From assembly GCA_963844055.1 (NCBI GenBank), contig CAWJMN010000002.1, positions 2,170,001 through 2,234,000 on the forward strand: DNA of 64,000 nt, read 5' to 3'. Of the stretch, positions 45,525 to 55,003 are shown piece after piece. Position 1 is the stretch's first letter, and each line of letters opens with the position of its first letter. The notes below the pieces were generated by a model, which ran no database searches, was not told the DNA's origin, and saw nothing but the letters and a program-made list of their open reading frames with translations. Made by a program: the position numbers and the translations under genes. The DNA is from CAWJMN01 sp963844055. Its GTDB lineage: Bacteria > Planctomycetota > Planctomycetia > Pirellulales > Pirellulaceae.

Positions 45525-48500
45525 ATGAAGATCCTCTCCTTAATACGATGTGCCTTGGGGTTGCTGGCGGTTGCCGGTGCACCACTTTCGGTTTCTGCAA
45601 ATGAGCTTCCTGCGCCTGCGGGGCAAGCGGTGGACTTTGCCAAAGAGGTTCAGCCGATCTTGGTGAAGAACTGCTTTGCCTGCCATGGTCCGGAGAAGCA
45701 GCGCAGCAGCTTTCGGCTGGATCAAAAGGCCAAGGCGCTGGCTGGTGGTGATCTGGGGCAAGCGATTGTGCCGGGCAAAAGTGCCGATAGCCCGCTGGTG
45801 CGGATGGTGGCGGGGCTGGAAGAAGGATTGCGGATGCCGCCCGAAGGGGCGATGCTTTCTGCGGCAGAAATCGGCGTTTTGCGGCGCTGGATTGATGATG
45901 GTGCGAACTGGCCCGACACGCTCGGCGGAGAGGCGGCGGGGAATCCGGCCGACTGGTGGTCGCTGCGTCCAATAACGGCGGTTTCCGTGCCAACGCTTTC
46001 GCCCGAGCAAGCAAAATGGGCACGCACGCCGATCGATGCGTTTATTTTGGATCGCCTGAAGCAGGAAGGGCTAACGCCTACTGTCGAAGCGGATCGTCGC
46101 ACGCTGATTCGGCGGTTGTCGTTTGACTTGCATGGCTTGCCACCAACGCCGGAAGAGACGCAGGCGTTTGTGAATGACCCATCGCCACAAGCGTATGAAA
46201 AGTTGGTGGATCGTTTGCTGGATGATCCACGCTATGGAGAGCGCTGGGCGCGGCACTGGTTGGATGTGGCGCACTACGCAGACTCCCATGGGCAAGATCA
46301 AGATCGACCACGGCCCAATAGTTGGCCGTACCGAGATTATTTGATCAAGGCGTTTAACAGCAATAAGCCGTACGCGCGGTTCCTTTCCGAGCAAGTGGCT
46401 GGCGATGTGCTGTTTCCTACGGAACCTGAAGCGATTGTGGCGACCGGCTTTTTGGCGGCAGGCCCCTGGGATGAAAGCACGCTGCGCGACATTCGTGAGG
46501 ACTCGATTGACCGCCTTGCAGGACAGAACTTGGATCGGGACGACATGGTCACATCGACGATGTCTACGTTTGCTGGAATGACGGTGGGATGTGCGCGCTG
46601 TCACGACCATAAGTTTGATCCGATCACGCAGGAGGATTACTATTCGCTGCAAGCGGTGTTTGCAGGGATTGATAAGGCCGAGCGGGCCTTTGATGCGGAC
46701 CCCAAGCTCGCGCAGCAGCGGAAGGCCTTGAAAGCGGAGTTAGACAGGCTGACAAGCTTGAAGGACAAAGTAGAGCCCCGTTTGCTGGCGGCAGATGTGC
46801 AAGCGGAAGTGGCCAAGATTGAACTTGCGCAGCAAGCGATTGCAAGTCGCTGGAAGACGCTGGTTCCGCGGAGCTGGAAGTCGCAGGATGGAGCCGTACT
46901 GAAAGCGCTGCTGGATTACTCGATCTTGGCGATGGGAATGCGGCCTGAGAAAGATACCTATGAAGTGCTGGCGCCGGTTGAAATGCCCAAGGTGACGGCG
47001 CTGCGGCTGGAAGTTTTGGCGGATGAAACATTGCCGATGAAGGGACCGGGACGTTGTGACAACGGCAACTTGCACCTGTCAGAAATTCAGGTGACGGTGA
47101 TTAGTGCGAACAATCCGGCCGAGAATCGCAATGTCAAACTGACGAAAGCGGTGGCGGACTTTGATCAGGCGGGCTGGGGAATTGCGCGGTCGCTGGACGG
47201 TGATCCTGCAACGGCTTGGGGCATTCATCCGCAGGTGGGACAGTCGCACCAAGCGGTGTTTCAGCTGGAGCAGCCGTTGACGCTGGCGGCAGGTGAAACG
47301 CTGAAAGTGGTTTTGCAACAATTACATGGCGGCGGGCACTTGATTGGTCGGTTTCGGCTTTCCGTGACCGATGCTGCGGATGCATTGGCTCCGACCGTGG
47401 CAGGCGCACCGGCGGCGATGCAGGATCTATTCGCGATACCTGTAGCGCAGCGGGGAGACGTGCATAAGGCCGAGCTGGGGCGATTGGTTCTGGAACAAAA
47501 AGCAAAGGGAGAGCTGGCGGCGTTGCCACCAGAGCAGAAGGTGTACTGTGGAACAAACCAGTTCACTGCGGATGGAAGCTTTCGTCCGGTTGCGATGCCA
47601 CGCAAGGTGCAGGTGCTAACGCGCGGGGACATCAACAAGCCCAAGGGGGTGGCACTGCCTGGTGCGCTGCAGGTGATTTCCACGTTGCCTTCACGGTTTG
47701 CCACGGATGAAAGTATGCCGGACGGCCCACGGCGTGCGGCGCTTGCTAAGTGGCTAACCGACCCGAACAATCCGTTGACTTGGCGAGTGATTGTGAATCG
47801 TGTCTGGCATTACCACTTTGGTAAGGGAATTGTCGAAACGCCCAATGACATGGGAAAAATGGGAGGCAAGCCTTCGCACCCCGAGCTATTGGAATGGCTG
47901 GCGAACGAGTTTCGCCGCGATGGGGGTTCACTGAAGGATTTGCATCGGCTGATTGTGTGCAGCAGCGTCTATCGGCAGGCTTGTAATGGTAATGTGAAGG
48001 CAGAAGCGGTGGATTCCAACAATCGGCTGCTATGGCGAATGAATCGTGGCAAGCTGGATGCAGAGTCGCTGCGTGATGCGGTTCTTTTGGTGAGCGGGCG
48101 ACTCGATCCGACGATGTATGGTCCGCCGGTCATGCACTTCCTGATGAAGCCGGCAATCCATGTGACTCCTGGTGCGGATTACGAGCAGTTTGATGTGGAT
48201 AGTGCCGCAGCAAGGCGGCGCAGCGTTTATCGGTTTGTGTTTCGGACACAGCCGGACCCGCTTTTGGAAGTGCTCGATTGCCCGGATGCTTCGCAGGCAG
48301 CGCCCGTGCGAACGACGTCGTTCAGCGGCCTGCAAGCGCTGACCCTGTGGAACAATAAGTTCATGCTGCGAAATGCAGAGCACCTGGCAGAGCTGGGTGT
48401 TAGTCGTTCGCCCGATTTGGCAACGCAAGTGGCTGTTGTGAGTGAGCGAGTGTTTTGCCGTAAGCCAACCTTGGAAGAGCAAACGGCCTGGACGAAGTAT

Positions 48501-48572
48501 GCGCAAGAGTTCGGTTTGGCCAATTTGTGCCGCGTGCTGCTCAACAGCAGCGAGTTCTTGTTTATTGAGTAG
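45525..48572 (+). CDS. Secreted PSCyt1-DUF1549-DUF1553 protein (PSD1 type cytochrome)
   Basis: The 1015-residue protein has a signal peptide (ALGLLAVAGAPLSVSAN). A c-type heme motif CFACH near 49 sits within a PSCyt1-like segment (FAKEVQPILVKNCFACHGPEKQRSS). Then comes DUF1549 (TLIRRLSFDLHGLPPTPEE, YGERWARHWLDVAHYADSHG, GCARCHDHKFDPI with a second CxxCH) and DUF1553 in the last third (RVIVNRVWHYHFGKGIVETPNDMG, NRLLWRMNRGKLDAE). The central region looks like a carbohydrate-binding insert. These proteins are planctomycete hallmarks, proposed to be in periplasmic or outer-membrane polymer degradation. It overlaps the regulator's Shine-Dalgarno area and is followed by a DUF1501 gene. Confidence 0.92.
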   Translation: MKILSLIRCALGLLAVAGAPLSVSANELPAPAGQAVDFAKEVQPILVKNCFACHGPEKQRSSFRLDQKAKALAGGDLGQAIVPGKSADSPLVRMVAGLEEGLRMPPEGAMLSAAEIGVLRRWIDDGANWPDTLGGEAAGNPADWWSLRPITAVSVPTLSPEQAKWARTPIDAFILDRLKQEGLTPTVEADRRTLIRRLSFDLHGLPPTPEETQAFVNDPSPQAYEKLVDRLLDDPRYGERWARHWLDVAHYADSHGQDQDRPRPNSWPYRDYLIKAFNSNKPYARFLSEQVAGDVLFPTEPEAIVATGFLAAGPWDESTLRDIREDSIDRLAGQNLDRDDMVTSTMSTFAGMTVGCARCHDHKFDPITQEDYYSLQAVFAGIDKAERAFDADPKLAQQRKALKAELDRLTSLKDKVEPRLLAADVQAEVAKIELAQQAIASRWKTLVPRSWKSQDGAVLKALLDYSILAMGMRPEKDTYEVLAPVEMPKVTALRLEVLADETLPMKGPGRCDNGNLHLSEIQVTVISANNPAENRNVKLTKAVADFDQAGWGIARSLDGDPATAWGIHPQVGQSHQAVFQLEQPLTLAAGETLKVVLQQLHGGGHLIGRFRLSVTDAADALAPTVAGAPAAMQDLFAIPVAQRGDVHKAELGRLVLEQKAKGELAALPPEQKVYCGTNQFTADGSFRPVAMPRKVQVLTRGDINKPKGVALPGALQVISTLPSRFATDESMPDGPRRAALAKWLTDPNNPLTWRVIVNRVWHYHFGKGIVETPNDMGKMGGKPSHPELLEWLANEFRRDGGSLKDLHRLIVCSSVYRQACNGNVKAEAVDSNNRLLWRMNRGKLDAESLRDAVLLVSGRLDPTMYGPPVMHFLMKPAIHVTPGADYEQFDVDSAAARRRSVYRFVFRTQPDPLLEVLDCPDASQAAPVRTTSFSGLQALTLWNNKFMLRNAEHLAELGVSRSPDLATQVAVVSERVFCRKPTLEEQTAWTKYAQEFGLANLCRVLLNSSEFLFIE

Positions 48573-48595
48573 GCTGCTGGAAGGCGAGGAAGTTT

Positions 48596-50083
48596 ATGAA
48601 CCGTTCTATCCCTCAGCGTGACGCGAATGCGGATTCGATCCTGCCGACACGGCGCGATGCGATGTTGCGAGCGATGCAAGGACTTGCAGGACTAGGCCTG
48701 GGGGGGATTGGGTTGCAGGAGATGGCGCTGTCGCAGCTATTGGCGGCGGAAGATGCACCCGCCAAGACTGCTGGCGGGCTGCTTCCAGGGAACTTGCATC
48801 ATCCTCCCAAGGTGAAGCGCGTGTTGCAGCTATTCATGAATGGCGGCGTGAGTCAGATGGATACGTTTGACTATAAGTCCGAGCTAGAAAAGCGGCATGG
48901 TCAAATCGTCGATGTGGGGCTGAAAGCGACGGTGACCGGGACGGTGGGACCGGTGATGAAATCCCCCTTTGCGTTCAAGCAGTATGGAGAGTGCGGTCGC
49001 TGGGTGAGCGACGTTTTTCCGCACATGGCGACCTGTGTGGATGATATGGCGTTTTTGATGGCGATGGCCTCGAAGACGAATGTGCATGGTCCTGCCAGTT
49101 ATTTGCAGACGACCGGGTTCTTGTTGCCGGGCTTTCCCTGCTTTGGTGCTTGGGTCGGCTATGCCCTGGGGAGTATCTCGAATAATCTGCCGACGTTTGT
49201 GGTGCTGCCCGATCCACGCGGACTTCCTTACAACGGGATGGGAGATTTCTCGGCGGGCTTTTTGCCTGCCATTCATCAAGGGACGGTCATCAACCCAGCA
49301 GCGACGGTGCCGATTGCCGACCTCAAGCCGGCGGCGGGGGCCAAGTATGTGAGTGATGCGGCCTCGGCTGAGGGGCTGAAACTGTTGCAGGCGATGAACA
49401 AGCAATATGCGAGCGGCCATCCTGAGGATTCGCGGCTTGAAGCGCGCGTGGCCTCTTATGAATTGGCGGCGCGGATGCAACTGGCAGCGCCAGAGGCGTT
49501 TGACCTTTCGAAAGAGACGGAGCAATCCCACAAGCTGTATGGAACCGATCGCGCGGGCCAAGAGGGTGGCTTTGCACGGAATTGCTTGCTGGCGCGACGG
49601 CTGCTAGAGCGTGATGTTCGGTTTGTGCAGGTATGGAGTGGAGCGGGAGGACCTTCGCAGAACTGGGATAATCACGGCAGCATTCCGGCCGAGTTGCCAC
49701 CGATTGCGAAGCAAGTCGATCAGCCGATTGCGGCGCTGCTGAAGGATATGAAGGCACGCGGCATGATGGAAGATACGCTGGTGATTTTTACGACGGAGTT
49801 CGGCCGGATGCCATTCACGCAGGGGAGCGTGGGGCGCGATCACAACGGAGGCACGTTTGTCACGTGGCTTGCGGGAGCGGGGATCAAGGGAGGAACCTCG
49901 ATTGGTGAAAGCGATGAGTTCTCTTACTTGGCCGCGAATGACAAGACGACCTGCTACGACATGCATGCCACGGCGCTGCACCTGATGGGAATCAACCACG
50001 AGAAGCTATCGGTGCGGCAAAATGGCGTGGATCGCCGGCTAACCGATGTGCATGGACATGTGCTGAAAAAGATTCTGTCGTAA
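48596..50083 (+). CDS. DUF1501 family secreted protein, partner of PSD1
   Basis: A GGAAG site precedes the ATG by 5 nt. The 495-residue protein has a Tat-like start (TRRDAMLRAMQGLAGLGLGGIGLQ) and family motifs: LQLFMNGGVSQMDTFDYKSELEK, SKTNVHGPASYLQTTGF, LLARRLLERDVRFVQVWSG, TTEFGRMPFTQ and GRDHNGGTFVTWLAGAG. Together with the preceding PSD1 gene, only 23 bp upstream, it forms the usual planctomycete pair. The IclR regulator upstream suggests substrate-dependent control. The enzyme activity is not known; an alkaline-phosphatase-superfamily fold is inferred from family knowledge. Confidence 0.92.
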   Translation: MNRSIPQRDANADSILPTRRDAMLRAMQGLAGLGLGGIGLQEMALSQLLAAEDAPAKTAGGLLPGNLHHPPKVKRVLQLFMNGGVSQMDTFDYKSELEKRHGQIVDVGLKATVTGTVGPVMKSPFAFKQYGECGRWVSDVFPHMATCVDDMAFLMAMASKTNVHGPASYLQTTGFLLPGFPCFGAWVGYALGSISNNLPTFVVLPDPRGLPYNGMGDFSAGFLPAIHQGTVINPAATVPIADLKPAAGAKYVSDAASAEGLKLLQAMNKQYASGHPEDSRLEARVASYELAARMQLAAPEAFDLSKETEQSHKLYGTDRAGQEGGFARNCLLARRLLERDVRFVQVWSGAGGPSQNWDNHGSIPAELPPIAKQVDQPIAALLKDMKARGMMEDTLVIFTTEFGRMPFTQGSVGRDHNGGTFVTWLAGAGIKGGTSIGESDEFSYLAANDKTTCYDMHATALHLMGINHEKLSVRQNGVDRRLTDVHGHVLKKILS

Positions 50084-50102
50084 GGAAATCAAACGCTAGG
50101 GG

Positions 50103-50735
50103 TTATTTGCCAGAAGTTTTGGCGACGTCGAGCAGGAAAGAGACTTCGCCGCGAAAGCCGATGTCCTGCGTCCCCTGCCCTGCATTCCAGTGCAGCGTGA
50201 CTTCACGCTTGCCGGCTGCTGAGCACTTTAGCGAAAGGAGTCGGTACTCCATTTCTGCTCCGGTTAGGGCGACAGAAAGTGGGTGCGGATTGTTGTTCGT
50301 TTGGACGATGGCCACTTCGAAAGGGTTTTTGCCGGCGCCTACGTACGTGCTGTGGGGAGCGATGGTTTGTTGTCCCCCGCTTTGGTTGAAGACCTGAACC
50401 AGTGCGAACGAGGGTTGCCCTTGAACCATGGGAAGCTCGGCCGGGCCGCGTGCGACTTTGACACGCCCTTCGGGATTGATGGTCACAATACAGAAGACCG
50501 ATTTTTCAAGCAGTTCTTCCATGGCAAAGATGTTCTTCTTTTGAAGAGCGGCTTGCACCTTGGAAAGCAACGGCTGGTTGGCAGTTTCTGCCCCCTTTTG
50601 GGAACGAATGGCCCCTTCAACCGCTTGGAGATTGCTTTGCAGCGGGAGGAACTGGGCGTCGGAGTCGGCGGCGCGGGTCTCTGCCAGGAAGGCGAGCAGC
50701 GTTACCAGTAAAGAAAGCAAGATTCGAGTCGCCAT
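50103..50735 (-). CDS. Secreted protein equal to the N-terminal domain of the CehA-like enzyme
   Basis: The 210-residue protein has a signal peptide (ILLSLLVTLLAFLAETRAAD). A helical part (PLLSKVQAALQKKNIFAMEELLEKS) is followed by a beta domain (CIVTINPEGRVKV, LVQVFNQSGGQ, MEYRLLSLKCSAAGKREVTLHW). The same order appears in the first 220 residues of the divergent gene at 50858: PLLSQVLRLSQ, VDIGDDGVASVV, LMLVKVNNRVGAKA, LEYTLLQVFSRDTGAKTAEIRF. It thus looks like a stand-alone version of that domain. The function is unknown. It is convergent with the DUF1501 gene. Confidence 0.7.
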   Translation of the reverse strand: MATRILLSLLVTLLAFLAETRAADSDAQFLPLQSNLQAVEGAIRSQKGAETANQPLLSKVQAALQKKNIFAMEELLEKSVFCIVTINPEGRVKVARGPAELPMVQGQPSFALVQVFNQSGGQQTIAPHSTYVGAGKNPFEVAIVQTNNNPHPLSVALTGAEMEYRLLSLKCSAAGKREVTLHWNAGQGTQDIGFRGEVSFLLDVAKTSGK

Positions 50736-50857
50736 AGGATTCTCCCGAGTGTTGGTATCCCTTATCTTAGGCGGAAGCTGACCCGAATTGTATCAGGCGA
50801 GCGTCGATGTTTTTCGCACGCCTTCCAACCTACCTCTCTGCATATCGTGAGTCCCTC

Positions 50858-53506
50858 ATGAATGGTCGCTATCTACTTCAATTGGTGAGTGGCTGTCTGG
50901 TGGCATTGGGTGCGACGGTTTCGCTTTCTGCACAAGAGGCCAAGTGGCCGAGTGCCAAGGCGGTTCCGGCGCAGCCACTTCTTTCGCAGGTGTTGCGGCT
51001 TTCGCAAGCGATGGAAGCACTAGGCCAACCTTTGCCAGAGTCTGTGACCAAAGCATTGGCTGCGCTTTCCGAAGATTCGGGCGATGCCAAGGTAACTCAG
51101 ATTGTGCAGGAGCAGCTCGACCCACTATGCATGACGGCTGTCGATATTGGTGACGATGGAGTGGCCAGCGTTGTTCCGGCGGCGAAGTCGATCCCGCTGC
51201 TAGAGCAAGGTTGGCAGCTAATGCTGGTGAAGGTGAATAATCGAGTAGGAGCGAAGGCGGTATTGCGGGCCGATAGTCCCAATGCGCGTCCCTTGCCAAA
51301 TTCTCCTGCGGATGAAGTGGAGAATCGCTGGATGGGACTGTTGCCCTATACGGGGCAGCCACTGCTGCCAACGTTAAGTGGTCTGGGTTTGGAATACACG
51401 CTGCTGCAAGTCTTTTCGCGTGATACGGGAGCGAAGACCGCCGAGATCCGCTTTAGCTTGGAAGGCTGGAAGAAGGAAGGTCAAGAGAAAGGAAACCTGA
51501 TCCGGCAGTGGAAGTTTGACAAAGACACCGATGGCTGGATGGCGCAAAAGAATTGTGAACTGGAGGCGGTGGATGGTTCGCTGAAGGTGAAGATCACCAG
51601 TGAAGATCCCTACTTTGCGACGAATGTCGTTGCCAAGGAAGGAACGTTGGTCTTGCGATTTTGGGCACACTTCAATAAGCCGGGCGTTGGGCAGATCTTC
51701 TGGTGGACCAAAAAGCACAACATGCCCGATGGGTCGCGGCTGGTCAACTTCATGCTGGAACCAGGGCGCGGCGCCGAATATATGATTCGGATACCTGTGC
51801 AGGAAGAATTGGCAGGGGTGCGGATTGATCCCGGGAATGACCCCGATGTGGTGAAGTTTGACTGGATCTCTTTAAGCTATGAAAAGAATCCCAACAGCAA
51901 TGTTGCGGGCGCTAAGTTTGCGTTTGATGTAAGTCCTGCCAATACGGTGACGTTTGACGTGACCGAAGAAGATGGCACGTTGGCGATGGCTGCGTTTTTG
52001 ATCAAGGACAAGGATGGCCGTGTCTATCCGCCGCAGGCCAAGCGTCTGGCGCCGGACTTCTTCTTTCAGCCGCAGGTCTATCGGGCAACGGGAGAGACCG
52101 TAAAGCTGCCCAAGGGTAAATACACGGTGGTTTGCTCGCGTGGGCCGGAATCGATTCCGGAACTACAAGAGTTAGTGGTAGGAGATGGCCCTGCCAAGCT
52201 GAAGTATGTGGTGAAACGCTGGGCTGATCCGTCGCTGCGTGGTTGGTGGAGTGGTGATCACCATATTCATGCGGCCGGCTGCTTGCACTATGACAACCCG
52301 ACCGAAGGTGTGCTCCCTTCGGACATGCTACGGCATATTCAGGGCGAAGATTTGAAGGTTGGCTGCTGCTTGACGTGGGGACCTTGCTTCGACTATCAGA
52401 AGCGGTTCTTTACCGGAAAGCCTGACGATGTTTCGCAGTATCCGTATTTGCTGCGGTACGACATTGAAGTGAGCGGCTTTGGATCGCAAGCTTCGGGACA
52501 CCTGAACCTGTTGCGATTGACGGAACAGATTCCGCCGGGGGGGGGATCGAAACACCATTGGCCGACACTAGGCATGAATACGCTCCGCTGGGCCAAAAAG
52601 CAGGGGGCCGTTTGCGGACCTGCTCACTCGGGCAATGGACTAACACGCTGGGTGGGGCGCGTGGACGGAGCCGTTGATGGTCCGCACTTGGTGCCGAACT
52701 ATAACATCCCGGCCTACGATGGGATTGGGGCCAATGAGTTTGTGGTTCAGGCGGCGCTGAAGGTTCCTGGGCCGGACGGCAAGGCGGTTCCAGCGGTGGA
52801 CTTCATCAGCACGATGAATACGGATCGGGTTTCCGAATGGTCGATGTGGTATCACGTGCTGAATTGCGGGCTGCGGGTTCGCGCCAGTGGCGAAACCGAC
52901 TTTCCTTGCCTGACCGGCGAACGTGTAGGGATTGGCCGCGTCTATGTGAAGCTCGATGGCAAGTTGGACTTTGATACTTGGGCTCAAGGGATTGCCGATG
53001 GTCGCTGCTATGTGAGCGATGGGACGACGCATCTGATGGATTATGTTGCCACCAGTAACGGCAAAAACTATGAGGTGGGGCTCAACGGCAGTGAGATCAA
53101 GCTGGACAAGGCGGGAAGAGTTTCGCTTTCGGTGCTCGCTTCAGCCCGGCAGCCGGGAAAGAAAACAGTGCCAGTGGATTTGGTGGTAAATGGTTTGCCC
53201 GTGGAAACGAAAGAGTTGATCTGCGATGGTCGCTCGCAGACGCTGTCGTTTGAAACGGAGATTACCAAAAGCAGCTGGGTCGCGATTCGCGTGTTCCCTT
53301 CGGCCCATACGAACCCCTTCTTTGTGATTGTGGACGACAAGCCGATTCGTGCCAGCAAGATGAGTGCCCAGTGGTGTTTGCAAGGGATCGATCAGTGCTG
53401 GCAGATGAAGCGTGACAGCTATCGCCAGGATGAGTTCAAGCAGGCCGAAGAGGATTATGAAGCGGCCCGCAAGGTCTATCGCCAGATCTTGGCGGAAAGC
53501 AAGTAA
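50858..53506 (+). CDS. Secreted CehA/McbA-like metallohydrolase
   Basis: The start at 50858 gives a signal peptide (LLQLVSGCLVALGATVSLSAQE); an extension to 50807 is open. The 882-residue protein has an N-terminal domain shared with the gene at 50103, then a beta-sandwich region about 220-330 (WMAQKNCELEAVDGSLKVKI). A second beta domain follows, and from about 460 a PHP-like metal-dependent hydrolase (GWWSGDHHIHAAGC with HxH, later GPAHSGNGLTRW and FISTMNTDRVSEW). CehA-type enzymes cleave carbamate or similar esters in a few cases; the true substrate here is unknown. A periplasmic location is inferred. Confidence 0.82.
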   Translation: MNGRYLLQLVSGCLVALGATVSLSAQEAKWPSAKAVPAQPLLSQVLRLSQAMEALGQPLPESVTKALAALSEDSGDAKVTQIVQEQLDPLCMTAVDIGDDGVASVVPAAKSIPLLEQGWQLMLVKVNNRVGAKAVLRADSPNARPLPNSPADEVENRWMGLLPYTGQPLLPTLSGLGLEYTLLQVFSRDTGAKTAEIRFSLEGWKKEGQEKGNLIRQWKFDKDTDGWMAQKNCELEAVDGSLKVKITSEDPYFATNVVAKEGTLVLRFWAHFNKPGVGQIFWWTKKHNMPDGSRLVNFMLEPGRGAEYMIRIPVQEELAGVRIDPGNDPDVVKFDWISLSYEKNPNSNVAGAKFAFDVSPANTVTFDVTEEDGTLAMAAFLIKDKDGRVYPPQAKRLAPDFFFQPQVYRATGETVKLPKGKYTVVCSRGPESIPELQELVVGDGPAKLKYVVKRWADPSLRGWWSGDHHIHAAGCLHYDNPTEGVLPSDMLRHIQGEDLKVGCCLTWGPCFDYQKRFFTGKPDDVSQYPYLLRYDIEVSGFGSQASGHLNLLRLTEQIPPGGGSKHHWPTLGMNTLRWAKKQGAVCGPAHSGNGLTRWVGRVDGAVDGPHLVPNYNIPAYDGIGANEFVVQAALKVPGPDGKAVPAVDFISTMNTDRVSEWSMWYHVLNCGLRVRASGETDFPCLTGERVGIGRVYVKLDGKLDFDTWAQGIADGRCYVSDGTTHLMDYVATSNGKNYEVGLNGSEIKLDKAGRVSLSVLASARQPGKKTVPVDLVVNGLPVETKELICDGRSQTLSFETEITKSSWVAIRVFPSAHTNPFFVIVDDKPIRASKMSAQWCLQGIDQCWQMKRDSYRQDEFKQAEEDYEAARKVYRQILAESK

Positions 53507-53553
53507 CGTCGCTGACCAGCAGCGGTAAACGGCCATGTCCTTTCAATGCGATT

Positions 53554-53630
53554 GGGGCACACTGGCCAGCCCCGAAACTGGTCATTCCCAATAGCCAGGT
53601 GTACTCTCGGGGAACTTGCCAGTGCCACCC
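53554..53630. repeat. REP-like hairpin element, copy 1
   Basis: CACACTGGCCAG...CCCCGA at the left pairs with TCGGGG...CTTGCCAGTGCC at the right. It shares ACTGGCCAG and the right end ACTTGCCAGTGCCACC with the element at 62302-62375. It lies in the gap before the Tat-hydrolase gene. Confidence 0.65.
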
Positions 53631-53737
53631 AATGAAATACCTGACAAATGTGCGTAGACGGTCTTGTCGGTTTTGAGCTGGCGGTTTGATGCTTTTTATG
53701 GCTCCTCTCCGGGTCGTGCTAACCAAGGAATCCCGTG

Positions 53738-54835
53738 ATGCATCTTCCGAACGTTGAATATAGTCGTCGCCGATGGCTGCAAGCCTCTTTGTGTGCGGGG
53801 GCGATGCTTCCTGCGTGGTCGTTGCTGGCAGCGGAAGAGCCTTTGCCGCCCCATGCGGATCTGACTTGGTACCCGGGAAAAGATGGAGCGCCGCAACGGC
53901 CACTAAAGACCCAGGGAGATTGGCAAAAGCGTCGCGAGGCAATCTTGGCCAACGTGAAGTTGGTGATGGGGACGTTGCCGGCACCGAAGGAACCGGTACC
54001 GCTGGCGATGGAAGTGCTCGAAACGACGCAGTTGGATTTCGGGACGCGGCAGAAGGTGCGGTACCATACGGACAAGGAGGATGCTTGGGTGCATGCGCAT
54101 CTGTTCCGGCCTAAAGGGAAGGGGCAACTGCCTGCCGTGCTGTGTTTGCACCAAACCAACAATGTTGGCAAGGATGAACCAGCAGGGCTGGGGGGCAAGG
54201 AGAGTTTGCACTATGCCTTGGAGTTGGCCAAAGAGGGTTTTGTGACGCTAGCGCCGGACTATCCTTCGTTTGGCGAGTACAAGTACGACTTTGCCAGCGA
54301 CGATCGCTACATCAGCGGCACACTTAAAGCGGTTTACGACAACATGCGTGCGATTGATCTGCTGATCTCGCTGGGGTTCGTCAACGCGAAGCAAATCGGC
54401 TGCATCGGGCATTCGCTGGGGGGGCACAATACGATCTTTACGATGGTGCATGACCAGCGGATTCAAGCCGGTGTGAGCTGCTGCGGCTTTACCCGTTTTC
54501 ATAAGTACTATGCAGGAGATTTGAACGGCTGGACGAGTGCTCGGTATATGCCGCGGATCAAAGAGGTGTATGGGAATAGCCCGGACAAGGTTCCGTTTGA
54601 TTTTCCGGAGTTGTTGGCTTGCCTTGCGCCGCGTGCGTTTCTGACCGTTAGCCCCACGCGCGACAATAACTTTGAAGTCTCGGGCGTAAAGGATTCCATC
54701 GCCAGCGCTCAGCCGATCTTTGACCTGCTAGGGGCGGGGAAGAAGCTGCAGGCCCTGTACCCAGAGGCAGAGCACGACTTTCCCGAGGAATCGCGCAAGG
54801 CTGCTTATGCTTTTTTGAAAGAGCAGCTAGGGTAG
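53738..54835 (+). CDS. Tat-exported alpha/beta hydrolase (dienelactone hydrolase-like)
   Basis: The start ATG at 53738 follows a GTG by one codon. The 365-residue protein has a twin-arginine signal (SRRRWLQASLCAGAMLPAWSLLA). The hydrolase core includes LPAVLCLHQTNNVGKDEP, VTLAPDYPSFGEYKYDF, the nucleophile GCIGHSLGGHN near 226, a candidate acid in SPTRDNNFE and the histidine in EAEHDFPEE. The triad is complete. It resembles planctomycete hydrolases near sulfatases and carbohydrate esterases; the substrate is unknown. It stands alone, with a REP-like element upstream. Confidence 0.86.
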   Translation: MHLPNVEYSRRRWLQASLCAGAMLPAWSLLAAEEPLPPHADLTWYPGKDGAPQRPLKTQGDWQKRREAILANVKLVMGTLPAPKEPVPLAMEVLETTQLDFGTRQKVRYHTDKEDAWVHAHLFRPKGKGQLPAVLCLHQTNNVGKDEPAGLGGKESLHYALELAKEGFVTLAPDYPSFGEYKYDFASDDRYISGTLKAVYDNMRAIDLLISLGFVNAKQIGCIGHSLGGHNTIFTMVHDQRIQAGVSCCGFTRFHKYYAGDLNGWTSARYMPRIKEVYGNSPDKVPFDFPELLACLAPRAFLTVSPTRDNNFEVSGVKDSIASAQPIFDLLGAGKKLQALYPEAEHDFPEESRKAAYAFLKEQLG

Positions 54836-54868
54836 TGGCGGACGCAGCCGAACTATAAGGCCGAATCG

Positions 54869-54900
54869 GGCATGACCTCCCATGGCCTGCGGCCACACCT
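54869..54900. repeat. TGGCCTGCGGCC repeat, partial copy
   Basis: GCATGACCTCCCATGGCCTGCGGCCACACC matches the left half of the repeats at 58396 and 58645, then departs. Confidence 0.6.
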
Positions 54901-55003
54901 ACCCGCTGCATCCTTTCTAGAGCAATTATTGTGTCGATTGGTTAAATCGCTTGGCGAGCAAAAGGGCAACCAGTTCGGACGCAACGGAAGCAGTACGGCA
55001 AGT

